Assembly: GCA_041659285.1 (NCBI GenBank) | Contig: JBAZYO010000014.1 | Location: 101,001 to 165,000 of the forward strand | Length of the DNA stretch: 64,000 nucleotides | Direction of reading: 5' to 3' | Source of the DNA: Vicinamibacterales bacterium | GTDB lineage: Bacteria; Acidobacteriota; Vicinamibacteria; Vicinamibacterales; UBA2999 | Part shown: positions 27,907 to 38,611 of the stretch, one piece after another | Numbering within the stretch: position 1 is the stretch's first letter | How the letters are laid out: each line of letters begins with the position of its first letter | Translations under genes and position numbers: made by a program | The notes under the pieces: generated by a model | Told to the model about the DNA's origin: nothing | What the model saw: only the letters and a program-made list of their open reading frames with translations | Databases searched by the model: none

Positions 27907-29787
27907 ATGGGCACCCCCCGTCGCCTAATCGCACCGGCATTGATGCTCTGCCTGACGGCATTGCACTCGACCCCTGCCCTGGCCCAGGGCGCCTTCGAGC
28001 GCGTCACCAACATCGCCGCCGCCGACACCGGCCACATCGAAGGCTCGGTCGTGGACGAGGCCGGCAAGCCGCTCGACGGCGTGGTTATTTCCGCGCTCGG
28101 CAGCACCACCGCGTTCGCCGTGTCCGACAAGACCGGCCAGTTCACGCTCAAGCAGTTGCCACCCGGACCGTACCTGCTGCGCGCGCATCTCCAGGGCTTC
28201 CAGGCGCCGCGCAGCACGATGGTCAACGTCCGGCCCGCCGCGCGCAGCGCCTCCTCGTTCATGCTGCGCCGGGAGGCCACGGCCGGCGCGCCGCGTATTA
28301 CGGATGCCGCCGTCGCCACCACCGCGATTGGCGCGCCGTCTGAGGCCAGCCCGAAAAAGGAAGGCCGCGGCGAAAGCGATTTTGCGTGGCGCCTCCGCCA
28401 CATGAAACGCGGCGTGTTGCGCGAGGCCGAGGCCAGGGCCGGCATCCCGCAAGACGATGACTGGTTCATCACCGATTCGTTCCAGTTCCTGGGACGCGCG
28501 ATGGGCAGCTCGGCCAAGGCGGCGACGGCACTCTTCTCCGACTTGTCGCTCGGCGGGCAGGTCAACCTGCTCACGACGGGCGCATTCGACAACCCGCTGC
28601 AGCTTCTGCAACTGGAGCGCACGAGCAGCGTCGCGTTCTTCTCGCTTGGCGCGCCAGTCGGCACGCATGGCGACTGGGCGGTGCGCGCGGCGATGAACCA
28701 GAGCGACCTCAGCTCGTGGATGCTCGCCGGCAGCTACGTGGTGACCGCGCAGGTGCCGCACCGCTACCAGGTGGGGATGTCCTACAGCCTCCAGCGCTAC
28801 GAAGGTGGCAACACCGCGGCGATGATGGCGGTGTCCGACACGGCGCGCAACGTCGGCTCGGTGTTCGCCTACGATGAGTGGGAGGTCTCCCGCTATCTCT
28901 CCGTGAGTTACGGCGCCAACTACGCGCATTACGACTACCTGCAGGAAGGGCCGTCGCTGTTCAGCCCGCGCCTGTCGGCGACGATCTCGCCCACCAAGAA
29001 CCTGCGCGTGCGCTTCTCGGCGTCGCGCGACGTGAGCGCGCCGGGCGCGGAAGAGTTCCTGCCGCCGACCAGCGCCGCCTACCTGCCGCCGCAGCGAACC
29101 TTCTCGCCGATTTCGCAGGCGGGCGTCCGCACACAGCAACTGCAGAACTACGAAGTGGGCGTGGATCGCGTGCTCAACGGCGCCACCATCGGCGTGCGCG
29201 CGTTCGAGCAGCGCATCGACGATCAGACGGTGACCGTGTTCGGCCTGCGCAAGAACGACAGCGCCGCCGCCGCGCTCGGCCACTACTTCGTGGGTGCCGC
29301 CGGCGACGCCAACGTTCGCGGCGTCGGCGTCACCGTCACGCACGCGCTGTTCGAGAACGTCCGCGGCTCGGTGGATTACTCCGTGAGTCACGCCAATTGG
29401 CAGGCCCGGAGCACGCCGGTTGAGTACGCAGTACTCACGCGCTGGGTGCCCTCGGCGGTGCGCGCGGCCAACGAGCGCATCCACGACGTCACCACCTCGC
29501 TGCAGACCGAAATCCCCATGACCGCCACGCGCATCGTGGTGATCTACAAGGTGAACAGCGGCTTCGCGTCCGGCGATAGAAACAAGGGCCCCGGCTTCGA
29601 CGCGCGCTTCGATCTGCAAGTGAATCAGGCGCTGCCGTTCATGAACTTCGGCGCGTCGCAGTGGGAGATGCTGGTCGGCGTCCGCAACCTCTTCCACGAA
29701 TCCCTCGCCAACGCGTCCGCCTACGACGAACTCCTCGTCATCCGTCCGCCGAAGCGGATTGTCGGCGGCCTCACCGTCAAGTTCTAG
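27907..29787 (+). CDS. Carboxypeptidase-regulatory-domain outer-membrane barrel (TonB-receptor-like)
   Basis: 626 residues. After a signal peptide comes a CarboxypepD_reg-like Ig domain (GHIEGSVVDEAGKPLDGVVISALGS...GQFTLKQLPPGPYLLRAHLQGF). The rest is beta-barrel of alternating strands with aromatic ends, finishing with PKRIVGGLTVKF, ending in Phe as outer-membrane barrels do. The plug domain of a true TonB receptor is missing or cannot be recognised, so it may be a TonB-dependent-receptor relative used as a porin or secretion pore. The region between (residues about 125-190) is Lys/Arg-rich. Start at ATG 27907, 12 bases after the strong hairpin. Confidence 0.78.
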   Translation: MGTPRRLIAPALMLCLTALHSTPALAQGAFERVTNIAAADTGHIEGSVVDEAGKPLDGVVISALGSTTAFAVSDKTGQFTLKQLPPGPYLLRAHLQGFQAPRSTMVNVRPAARSASSFMLRREATAGAPRITDAAVATTAIGAPSEASPKKEGRGESDFAWRLRHMKRGVLREAEARAGIPQDDDWFITDSFQFLGRAMGSSAKAATALFSDLSLGGQVNLLTTGAFDNPLQLLQLERTSSVAFFSLGAPVGTHGDWAVRAAMNQSDLSSWMLAGSYVVTAQVPHRYQVGMSYSLQRYEGGNTAAMMAVSDTARNVGSVFAYDEWEVSRYLSVSYGANYAHYDYLQEGPSLFSPRLSATISPTKNLRVRFSASRDVSAPGAEEFLPPTSAAYLPPQRTFSPISQAGVRTQQLQNYEVGVDRVLNGATIGVRAFEQRIDDQTVTVFGLRKNDSAAAALGHYFVGAAGDANVRGVGVTVTHALFENVRGSVDYSVSHANWQARSTPVEYAVLTRWVPSAVRAANERIHDVTTSLQTEIPMTATRIVVIYKVNSGFASGDRNKGPGFDARFDLQVNQALPFMNFGASQWEMLVGVRNLFHESLANASAYDELLVIRPPKRIVGGLTVKF

Positions 29788-29791
29788 GAAA

Positions 29792-29808
29792 GGCCTCGGC
29801 CCGAGGCC
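29792..29808 (+). terminator. Hairpin after the barrel gene
   Basis: GGCCTCG and CGAGGCC pair over 7 bp around loop GCC, five bases after the stop at 29787. A second short hairpin (GCTGA/TCAGC) follows at 29811-29825. Confidence 0.5.
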
Positions 29809-29954
29809 CCGCTGACATTTTCAGCCAAATTCGGCACATACTAAGTTTTGGATCGATCCACCGGACGCTTGGATAAGTGTTGAATCGGGTGATGGTGCCA
29901 GTGGATTAGCCCTTATTTATCAATGAGTTAGCCGACAGTCGCAAGCCGGGCTCG

Positions 29955-29970
29955 TGGTATGGGGTTTGCT
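29955..29970 (+). promoter_or_regulatory. Candidate sigma-54 promoter of the two-component operon
   Basis: TGGTATGGGGTTTGCT has GG and GC separated by exactly ten bases, as in the consensus TGGCAC-N5-TTGC. It lies 55 bases upstream of the kinase ATG at 30025. The response regulator encoded next is a sigma-54 activator, so self-regulation is possible. Confidence 0.5.
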
Positions 29971-30024
29971 TTTGTTCTGGCGGATCGACCTGTCTTGTTA
30001 GGCACTACTGAACCAACGACGGCC

Positions 30025-32934
30025 ATGTCCGTTTCCGACCGGGACTCCTGGTGGCGCGAGTGGCGGCAAACAGCCTTGCCGGTTGCGGTGACGCTCGGCT
30101 TGCTGGCGCTCGGTCTGACCAACGTCATCTTCCGCGCGACCTCCAACGAAGTTGAAGACGGCGTGCTCTGGGTCGAGCGCGCGGTCGGCGTGGTGGCGGC
30201 GGAAGTCGCCTCGCCGTCGGCGGCCAGCCGCGCCGGCGTCCGGCCGGGCGACGTCCTGCTCGCCATCGACAACCGCCCGGTTGACGGGCGCCAGGACGTG
30301 CTCGACCTGCAGCACCAGTCGAACGCCGGCGCGCTGCATTCCTACACGCTGCTGCGACTCGGCTCCCGGCAAGTCGCGACCGTCTCGCTCGCGCCCATGC
30401 CGGCCGGCACGGGCTTGTTCTACTACGTGCTCGCGGCCGTTGGCATCTTCACGTTGCTGGTCGGTGCTGCGGTGCGCGCGCGCCGGCCAACCGATCAGGC
30501 GACACTGCATTTCTTCTGGCTCTCCGTCGCCTTCTTCGGCGTGTTCACCTTCTCGTTCAGCGGCCGGCTCGATCGCGTGGACTGGGTGTTCTACTGGGGC
30601 GACGCCATCGCGGTGCTCGTGCTGCCGCCGTTGTTCCTGCACTTCGCGCTGGTTTTCCCCGAGCGGCCGCACATCCCCGGTTACTCCGCGCTGCTGGCGC
30701 GCTGGCTGCCCGCCATCTACCTGCCCGGAGCGGTACTGGGATCCACGCGCGCGCTGGCGGTGCTGCGTTCGGGCGTGGACCCCGAGTATTTCGTCCGGGT
30801 GATCTCGCTGCTGGATCGTCTCGAGTACTTCTACCTGGTCGGGTTTGGCGCGGCCGGTCTTGCCGTGCTGCTGCGCGCGCTGTCGCGCGCGCGTTCGGTC
30901 ACCGTGAAACGCCAGTTGCGCTGGATCGTGTGGGGCACCGCGCTGGGCGCGGTCCCGTTCGCGCTGGGCTACGCCATCCCCTTCGCGCTTGGCGTGGATC
31001 CGTCGATCCCGATGGATCTGTCGGCGATCCCGCTCGGCTTTGTTCCGCTCGCGTTCGCGTCGGCCATCATCCGCTACCGCCTGATGGACGTCGAGATCAT
31101 CCTCAAGCGCCTGCTGATCTACACCTCGGCCGTCGCCGCCATCGTCGCCATCTACGTGACGATCCTGCGCGCGTCGGGCGGCGACCTGCTCAGCGGCGGC
31201 GAAGTGGAGCACCGCTGGGTGATCGCGTTCCTGGCCACCGTGGTGGTCATCCTGCTCGCCAAGCCGGTAAAAGACGGCTTACAGAAGGCCATTGACCGCG
31301 CCTTCTACCGCGACCGCTACGACTACCGCCGCGCCCTGGTCAGCTTTGCGCGCGAGTTGAACAGCGACCTCGACCTCAACCGCCTGGCGGACCGCCTGGT
31401 CACGCGCGTGAAAGAGACCATCGAGCTGGACCGCATGGCCTTCCTGCTGGCGAACGACGCCGGCGACTTCGAGGTCATTGGCCAGGAAGGCTTCGAGTCG
31501 GCCCCGCCGCGCCTGCTGGCGGGGTCTGGCGTCGGCTCGCGCCTTCACGCCGCGCACACCGTCCGGCTCGATGACCCGCTGGCCGCTACGCGCTACACCG
31601 CCGAGGAGGTCGAGTTCTGGCGCGACGCCGGGATCTTCTACTTCGTGCCCTGCGTGACCAAGGACTCGGCCATTGCCGTGCTGGCGCTGGGCCGCCGCGC
31701 CAGCGGCGAGCCGCTCAGCAGCGAAGATACCGCGCTGGTGACCGCGGTCGCCGCGCAGGCGGCATCCGCGATCGAGAACGGCCGCCTCTATCGCCAGTTG
31801 CACCTCAAGGCATCGGAGCTGGACCGGCTCCACGCCTTCAACGAGAACATCCTCGAGTCGCTCGACGATGGCCTGCTGGTGGTGGGACCAGGGGATCACG
31901 TCGTGCGCTGGAACGCCGCTCTCGAGCGCCTCTACGGGCCCAAGCGGACCAACGTGCTCGGCCAGCAACTGGATCAGCTCTTCGATTCGCACGTCATCGA
32001 CATCCTGAACGCGGCCCGCCGCGACTATCCGGGCGGCAACACGATCTTTCGGGTGCCGATGGTGGCCCGCCGCGCCGACGGCGATCAGCGCATGCTGGTC
32101 AACATCACCACGGTGCCGCTCCAGACCGTGGCCGGCAGCTCGCAGGCCGGCACCATCGTGATCCTCGAAGACATCACCGAGCGCTCGCAGATGGAAGAAC
32201 AGCTGCGGATCTCGGAAAAGATGGCGTCGCTCGGCCTGCTGGCGGCGGGCGTGGCGCACGAGGTCAACACGCCACTGACCGGGATTTCGAGCTACACCCA
32301 GATGCTGCTCGAGAATGCCGACCCGGCGGATCCGCGCACGCCGGTGCTCGAGAAGATCGAGAAGCAGACCTTCCGCGCCGCCCGCATCGTCAACGGCCTG
32401 CTGAACCTGTCGCGGCCGAACGCCGCGGAACAATCCGAGCGCACCGTCGTCGATCTAAACGTGGTTATCAACGACGTGCTGTCGCTGCTCGAGCACCAGT
32501 TCGAGAAGGGCAGCATCAAGGTGCGCCGCGAGCTCACGCCCGAGCCGGTCCGCGTGATCGGCTTCGAGTTCAAGCTGCAGCAGGTGTTCCTCAACCTTTT
32601 CCTCAACGCCCGCGACGCGATGAGCAGCGGTGGGTGGCTCACCATTTCGACCCGCGCCGATGGCCGGGAAGTGGTGGCCGACGTATCAGACACCGGCAGC
32701 GGCATCGCGCCGGAGCACCTGGCCCGCATCTACGACCCCTTCTTCACCACCAAGGCGATTGGCCAGGGCACCGGGCTCGGCCTGTCGATCAGCTACGGCA
32801 TCGTGCGCGAGCACGAAGCGACCATCCAGTGTGACAGCACGCCGGGCGCCGGCACGCGCTTCGAACTGCGTTTCGCGGCCGCTCCCGACGGCCCCGCCGC
32901 CGCGGTGCCCTTGCAGCAGCGAGCAGGACAATAA
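30025..32934 (+). CDS. PDZ-GAF-PAS sensor histidine kinase (NtrB-like)
   Basis: 969 residues from ATG 30025. A first membrane helix (about 15-35) is followed by a PDZ domain (about 45-115: AGVRPGDVLLAIDNRPVDG). Seven or so hydrophobic segments (120-380), a GAF domain (about 430-590: VKETIELDRMAFLLANDAGD), a PAS domain (about 610-720) and the HisKA H-box AAGVAHEVNTPL (His745) come next, then HATPase N/G boxes (QQVFLNLFLNARDAM, DTGSGI, GTGLGLSI). It phosphorylates the NtrC-type partner that starts two bases after its stop. The periplasmic PDZ is an odd sensor. Earlier in-frame starts overlap the sigma-54 promoter. Confidence 0.93.
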   Translation: MSVSDRDSWWREWRQTALPVAVTLGLLALGLTNVIFRATSNEVEDGVLWVERAVGVVAAEVASPSAASRAGVRPGDVLLAIDNRPVDGRQDVLDLQHQSNAGALHSYTLLRLGSRQVATVSLAPMPAGTGLFYYVLAAVGIFTLLVGAAVRARRPTDQATLHFFWLSVAFFGVFTFSFSGRLDRVDWVFYWGDAIAVLVLPPLFLHFALVFPERPHIPGYSALLARWLPAIYLPGAVLGSTRALAVLRSGVDPEYFVRVISLLDRLEYFYLVGFGAAGLAVLLRALSRARSVTVKRQLRWIVWGTALGAVPFALGYAIPFALGVDPSIPMDLSAIPLGFVPLAFASAIIRYRLMDVEIILKRLLIYTSAVAAIVAIYVTILRASGGDLLSGGEVEHRWVIAFLATVVVILLAKPVKDGLQKAIDRAFYRDRYDYRRALVSFARELNSDLDLNRLADRLVTRVKETIELDRMAFLLANDAGDFEVIGQEGFESAPPRLLAGSGVGSRLHAAHTVRLDDPLAATRYTAEEVEFWRDAGIFYFVPCVTKDSAIAVLALGRRASGEPLSSEDTALVTAVAAQAASAIENGRLYRQLHLKASELDRLHAFNENILESLDDGLLVVGPGDHVVRWNAALERLYGPKRTNVLGQQLDQLFDSHVIDILNAARRDYPGGNTIFRVPMVARRADGDQRMLVNITTVPLQTVAGSSQAGTIVILEDITERSQMEEQLRISEKMASLGLLAAGVAHEVNTPLTGISSYTQMLLENADPADPRTPVLEKIEKQTFRAARIVNGLLNLSRPNAAEQSERTVVDLNVVINDVLSLLEHQFEKGSIKVRRELTPEPVRVIGFEFKLQQVFLNLFLNARDAMSSGGWLTISTRADGREVVADVSDTGSGIAPEHLARIYDPFFTTKAIGQGTGLGLSISYGIVREHEATIQCDSTPGAGTRFELRFAAAPDGPAAAVPLQQRAGQ

Positions 32935-32936
32935 CC

Positions 32937-34406
<1,470 letters not shown>

Positions 34407-34435
34407 CCGCCGCCGGCGCCCGTCGGATCTGACGG

Positions 34436-34978
34436 CTACCGCATCCGCGGCAGGCAGGTCTTCATCACCGTCAACAGTGATTCAATCCTGACCTTGAGTA
34501 GGGTGATCTTCATGTCTTCGTGGTTGCCGAGCTGGCCCGAAGGAATGCCGGCGTTGCCTGGCGACGTGAGGACGTCACTGCTCGGCAACTCGATGGCCAC
34601 CCGAAAGCCGCCGTGCCAGCCGCCCGGTTCGCGTTCAACCTCCGACTCTGTCAGATTGGCGATGATGCCTGTTACCTGGATCGTCTCTCCCACGTGATCC
34701 GCAAGTCTCGACGCCGCGTTCTCGAGCCAGAAGTGGTAGGGACCGTACCTACCGTTTGGTGAGTCGGCGACCGGCCACACCGTGACGCGGCTGAAGACAA
34801 ACGTGCCGTCCCGCTCGCCGCGGATCACACAGCCTTGCAGCGTTACGGTGGCGCCGATGTCGAAGTTCTTCTCGTCGTTCACCTCTTGGGCGGCGGTTGA
34901 CACGACGACGGTCGAGACGACGACGGTCGAGACAATGGCGGCCACGACTGTTCGAACACAACGGATCCCTGTAAGCAT
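34436..34978 (-). CDS. Small secreted protein of unknown function
   Basis: 180 residues. The N-terminus is a signal peptide with a repeated STVVVSTVVVST core, coded by a short direct repeat. The mature part has VTLQGCVIRGERDGTFVFSRVTVWPV and GETIQVTGIIAN, the pattern of an OB-fold-like beta domain of secreted lipoproteins (resembles DUF5666-type). It contains only one cysteine in the mature part. No function can be given. It is alone on the minus strand, convergent with the response regulator. Confidence 0.6.
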   Translation of the reverse strand: MLTGIRCVRTVVAAIVSTVVVSTVVVSTAAQEVNDEKNFDIGATVTLQGCVIRGERDGTFVFSRVTVWPVADSPNGRYGPYHFWLENAASRLADHVGETIQVTGIIANLTESEVEREPGGWHGGFRVAIELPSSDVLTSPGNAGIPSGQLGNHEDMKITLLKVRIESLLTVMKTCLPRMR

Positions 34979-35284
34979 CGAGCCTCTGGTGAACGCAGTT
35001 CAGAACGAGCGGACGGTGGAGGGTTGGGGGCTTTCGTCCGCGGATTGCCGTAACTCGGAAGCGCAACGCCGGGAATCGGAAGCCGAACCCGGCAGAACCG
35101 CTACCGTCGTGGACAATTGCAAGAAGATGGCCATTGCGCCGCAGGTTCTCCGGATCTTCTGATCTCCTGTCACTCACAAAACTGTGGGCGGTGTCCCAGA
35201 GTGCGTCACCGGCCGCGATGACGTCAGGTCTCATGCGGGGAGAGTTGTCGGCATTGGACTTGCACCAGCCAAACGCGCGGTTCC
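34979..35284. other. Intergenic stretch with no recognisable gene
   Basis: This 306-base gap lies between divergent genes. No ORF on either strand looks protein-like: the longer frames have atypical composition. I see no strong hairpin or promoter pair; TTGGAC near 35250 is a possible -35 for the HEAT protein. Confidence 0.4.
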
Positions 35285-36196
35285 ATGACGACGATTCTGC
35301 GTGCGCTGATTCTGACGGCCTTGTTGCCCGCGACCCCAATCGCGGCCCAGAGTCTGCCCAATGAAATCGTCGGGCAGAAGCTTCCCGTGCCCGGCAACAA
35401 GATAGACGGCACGACGGAAAAACTGTCAGAAGTGGAGCGGGAGATCGTCGAGGCGCTGCCGCCACAGCAGCAGGCAGAGCGACTCCTGCAATACGCCATC
35501 TCGCATCAGGCGGGCGCGACCGACGAGGTCAGGGCCCGCGTGAAGGGTTGGCGCGGCGTGATCACGACCAGCCCCGCGATGGAGACATTGTTGGACGTCG
35601 CCCGCAACGGCGCGGATCTTCGCGTCCGCGCCGCGGCCATCGAGATCGAGCTGGCGGCCATGAACATGGCAAAGACCGCGGCCCAGGTGGACCAGTTGCT
35701 CGTGCGCATTGCCGCCGGCCCGAAGGATGCGCGGTCGGAGATCTACACCCTCGGACTGCTGGGGAACCGCGGCGTCGAGACCCATCGCATCCACAACGAG
35801 CTCCGCGCGCTCGCGCGTTCCGAGCACGACCTGGTGCGCTACCAGGCCTACGCGGCCATCGCCAATCTCGGGACGGACGACTCGGTGGCCGACCTGGTGG
35901 CGGCCTTTCATCACGACCCTTCGTCCACCGTCCAGATTGATGGCGGCGGCTGTGGCGTGGCGCACTGCGGCATGCTGACGCGCGCCCAGCGGATGCTGGC
36001 CATTCCGGGACTGCTCGCGATGGTCGATGACCAGTCCCTCCGCGACGGCGTTCGGATGTACGCGTATCGCGCGCTGCGCGAGATCACGGACGAAAGCCTG
36101 CCCGACGTTCCGCAACAGTGGCGGGACTGGTACGCGGCCAAGGGCGCTGAGACGCTGGAGAAGTTTCGCGCGGTCAAATCGCCGCCGCGTGATTGA
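35285..36196 (+). CDS. Secreted HEAT-repeat protein
   Basis: 303 residues with a signal peptide (MTTILRALILTALLPATPIAAQ). The middle consists of HEAT-like helical pairs: DLRVRAAAIEIELAAM, DARSEIYTLGLLGN, HDLVRYQAYAAIANLGTDDSVADLVAAF and DGVRMYAYRALREIT. These proteins act as scaffolds outside the cytoplasm. A CGVAHCG insertion lies near residue 220. The 3' end overlaps a short minus-strand frame behind the glycosyltransferase gene. The function cannot be said. Confidence 0.8.
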   Translation: MTTILRALILTALLPATPIAAQSLPNEIVGQKLPVPGNKIDGTTEKLSEVEREIVEALPPQQQAERLLQYAISHQAGATDEVRARVKGWRGVITTSPAMETLLDVARNGADLRVRAAAIEIELAAMNMAKTAAQVDQLLVRIAAGPKDARSEIYTLGLLGNRGVETHRIHNELRALARSEHDLVRYQAYAAIANLGTDDSVADLVAAFHHDPSSTVQIDGGGCGVAHCGMLTRAQRMLAIPGLLAMVDDQSLRDGVRMYAYRALREITDESLPDVPQQWRDWYAAKGAETLEKFRAVKSPPRD

Positions 36197-36278
36197 GACC
36201 GGCATCAACCGGACTCCGCACCATCGCCAGGCGGCCGAACTGCAACGCCAGGGCGATGGCCAGCACTACGGCGATCAC
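36174..36278 (-). CDS. Possible 34-residue membrane peptide
   Basis: A GTG overlaps the glycosyltransferase stop in GTGA form. It reads a short frame with one hydrophobic helix (MIAVVLAIALALQFG) and a polar tail. It overlaps the convergent HEAT gene's end by 23 bases. It may be a real coupled peptide or a chance frame. Confidence 0.3.
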   Translation of the reverse strand: MIAVVLAIALALQFGRLAMVRSPVDAGLNHAAAI

Positions 36279-37513
36279 CGGCGCAGCGACCCGATCAGGC
36301 GATCGTACTTGGACATGATCACATCCCAGCGATAGTTCCGCTTGATGTACTCCTTGCCGTTGCGGCCCATGCGCTCGCGCATGCGCTCGTCGGCCAGGAG
36401 CAGCTTGGTGCACTCCAGGAACTCCTCGCGGTTGGCGTAGAAGAGTCCGGCGTTGCTGTTCACGCAGTGCTCCACCAGCACTTCCGACCGGGCGTTGCAC
36501 AGGATCGGCGTGCCCACCGCCATGGCTTCGAGCGCCAGCAGCGACAGGCTCTCGAACGGCGACGGCACCACGACGATGGTGGCGGCTTCGAGGGCCTGGA
36601 GGCGCTCGCGTTCCGAGAGCAGCCCGGCGAAGCGGACCCACGGCACTTCGGGCAGCTGCATCAGCTTGACGCCCATCAGCGTCAGCGCGGCCTCGCCGCC
36701 CTGCTCCTTGTAGCTGGTGAAGTACTCGATCAGCTCCTCGCAGCCCTTGCCGGCGTCGATGCGGCCGCCGTAGAGCAGGAACTGGCCCTGCAGGCGATGG
36801 CGCCGGCGGAACTGCGCGCCGCGCGCCCGCAGGTGCTGCGGCAGCCGCTTGTGGATCTCGTCGTCGTCTTCCGGCTCGGGTTCGTCCGCTTGGGCCGCGT
36901 CCTGCAGCAGGTCGACGCCGCAGCCCACGGTCTCTTCGGCCGCCGAGCGGAACTCGAAGGTGGTCTTCAGGAAATTCTTCTCGACCTCGGTGTTGAAGGC
37001 CACCGCCGAGGGCTTGGCGAACATCTCGCGATAGATGCCGAGGTGAATCGCCGGCTCGTCGTGCGCGGTCGGCACCAGGATGCTGCGCGCCGGGTCGATC
37101 TCGAGGCCCAGCACGGTCGGCGCGTACAGGTAGGTGAAGAAGATCAGCGCGTCGTAGTGCCGGTGGTGCTTGTTGAGGTACTCGATCAGCGCCGGGCACC
37201 ACGGCCCCTGCTGCTCGAGCCACGACATCTCGTCGTCTCGCGTGTGCGGGTGGTGGAAAATCCAGTCCGAGTACTGGTTGAAGGCGTTGATGTCGCGGGT
37301 GTGGGCGTTCTTGAACCGCCGCACCGTGACGCCGCGGATGCGGTCGTTGCCCTCGGGATACTCGTTCTCCCAGGTGATGTAGTCGCGCGCGCAGGTGGTC
37401 AGGACCTCCACCTCGTGCTTGGCCGCGAGCCGCTCGGCAATCAGCCGGCAGTGATACTCGGAGCCACCAAGAATCTCGGCGCCGTAGCGCTGGACGATGA
37501 ATGCAATCTTCAC
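36275..37513 (-). CDS. Glycosyltransferase, GT4/GT-B type
   Basis: 412 residues. The N-terminal GT-B half (MKIAFIVQRYGAEILGGSEYHCRLIAERLA) carries the conserved glycine loop; the C-terminal half has LYGGRIDAGKGCEELIEYF, then the E-x7-E nucleotide-sugar motif in VPSPFESLSLLALEAMAVGTPIL. Cytoplasmic; it transfers a sugar from a nucleotide donor to a growing glycan. An Asp/Glu/Pro-rich loop (about residues 208-222) is unusual. It is the last of four glycosyltransferases on this strand; its start overlaps the previous stop by four bases (37510-37513). Confidence 0.9.
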   Translation of the reverse strand: MKIAFIVQRYGAEILGGSEYHCRLIAERLAAKHEVEVLTTCARDYITWENEYPEGNDRIRGVTVRRFKNAHTRDINAFNQYSDWIFHHPHTRDDEMSWLEQQGPWCPALIEYLNKHHRHYDALIFFTYLYAPTVLGLEIDPARSILVPTAHDEPAIHLGIYREMFAKPSAVAFNTEVEKNFLKTTFEFRSAAEETVGCGVDLLQDAAQADEPEPEDDDEIHKRLPQHLRARGAQFRRRHRLQGQFLLYGGRIDAGKGCEELIEYFTSYKEQGGEAALTLMGVKLMQLPEVPWVRFAGLLSERERLQALEAATIVVVPSPFESLSLLALEAMAVGTPILCNARSEVLVEHCVNSNAGLFYANREEFLECTKLLLADERMRERMGRNGKEYIKRNYRWDVIMSKYDRLIGSLRR

Positions 37514-38571
37514 GATGTCAGCCTTTCGAGCTCGCGGCGGATCCGGGCGTCGCCAAAATCGTTCAGGCGGGCGCGCTGTCCGGCAATCACTTGAGCCCTG
37601 AGCGTGTCGTTGTAGGCGAGCTCCCCGAGGAGCTCGGCGGCGTATTCGAGGTCTTTCGGCGCAAACTGCACACCGGCCCCGCCCAGCGTGTCGGGCACGG
37701 CGGTGGAGGCATAGGCGAGCACCGGCACGTCCGCCGACATCGCCTCGAGCAGGGGCACGCAGAACCCCTCGTGCTCCGAAAGCGAGATGTAGACGTGCGC
37801 CGTGCGGTAGTAGGTGGCCAGGTCGTCTTCCGTTACCGGCCCGGTGAAGATGAAGCGGTCTTTCGGCATCTCGTACTCGTGCACCAGCTGCCGGATCATG
37901 TTGTAGTAGCGCGGAATGCCGTCGGTCCTGCCGACGAAGATGAAGCGGTAGGCGGTGTCGACGTAGCGCTTGTAGTGCTCCGCCATGCGGATGTGGTCCT
38001 CAATCTTCTTGTTGGGCGCGATGCGGCCCACGAACAGGAAGTTGAGCAGGGGGCCGTCGGTGAGCATGTGCTCGAGGGTCGGCACCCTGGGGGCGTTGGC
38101 GATCTTCTGCGTGTCGATGGCGATGGGGAACACGCCCGTGTTGGTGAACCCCATGTCTTCCAGTTCCTGGCGGTTGTATTCCGAATCGCCCAGCGCCACG
38201 TCAGTGTGCCCGGCCAGCGTCCGCAGGTCTTCGCGGCTGAGCGCGCACAACCGGAAGACGTTCGGATCGTAGGGCGCAAAGAAGTGCGCCGGTGTCACGT
38301 TGTGGTACTGAAGCACGCGCCCGCGCGGCAACCGCGCGAACTCTGCCGTCATCGGCGAGACCAGGGCGAAGTGAAAGATGGTGAGATCGCCACGCTTCGC
38401 CGCCGGATCCGTCCATTCGCGCACGTCGCCGCGCAGGTCGTCGTCCATGGTCATGGCGTAGATCTCAGACTCGTGCCCCAGCCCGCGCAGCAGTCCCCGC
38501 ACCCGGCGAGCCGAGTCGCCGATGGCGTCGCCCTTATGGGCAGCCGGGACCCACTGATTCACAATCACCAC
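37510..38571 (-). CDS. Glycosyltransferase, GT4-like
   Basis: 353 residues: N-terminus MVIVNQWVPAAHKGDAIGDSARRVRGLLRGLGHE, middle ALGDSEYNRQELEDMGF, then LLNFLFVGRIAPNKKIEDHI and the E-x7-E element in ISLSEHEGFCVPLLEAMSADVPVLAYASTAVPDTLGGAG. The last is typical of GT4 mannosyl/glucosyltransferases. It shares several blocks with the next gene upstream, so the two are paralogues. Its C-terminal stop overlaps the start of the following glycosyltransferase. Membership of the polysaccharide locus is inferred from position. Confidence 0.9.
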   Translation of the reverse strand: MVIVNQWVPAAHKGDAIGDSARRVRGLLRGLGHESEIYAMTMDDDLRGDVREWTDPAAKRGDLTIFHFALVSPMTAEFARLPRGRVLQYHNVTPAHFFAPYDPNVFRLCALSREDLRTLAGHTDVALGDSEYNRQELEDMGFTNTGVFPIAIDTQKIANAPRVPTLEHMLTDGPLLNFLFVGRIAPNKKIEDHIRMAEHYKRYVDTAYRFIFVGRTDGIPRYYNMIRQLVHEYEMPKDRFIFTGPVTEDDLATYYRTAHVYISLSEHEGFCVPLLEAMSADVPVLAYASTAVPDTLGGAGVQFAPKDLEYAAELLGELAYNDTLRAQVIAGQRARLNDFGDARIRRELERLTS

Positions 38572-38611
38572 ATCACCAAGTCACGAAATCGCCAAGTCCC
38601 GCATCGCCCCG

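Noticed and set aside
34749..35465. Minus-strand ORF of 238 codons across the 34979-35284 gap
   Set aside because: It overlaps two genes, has no family features and looks like frame noise.
36174..37223. Long minus-strand ORF of 349 codons over the GT gene
   Set aside because: Most of it is a shadow frame; only its last 34 codons, coupled to the GT stop, are kept as a weak small ORF.
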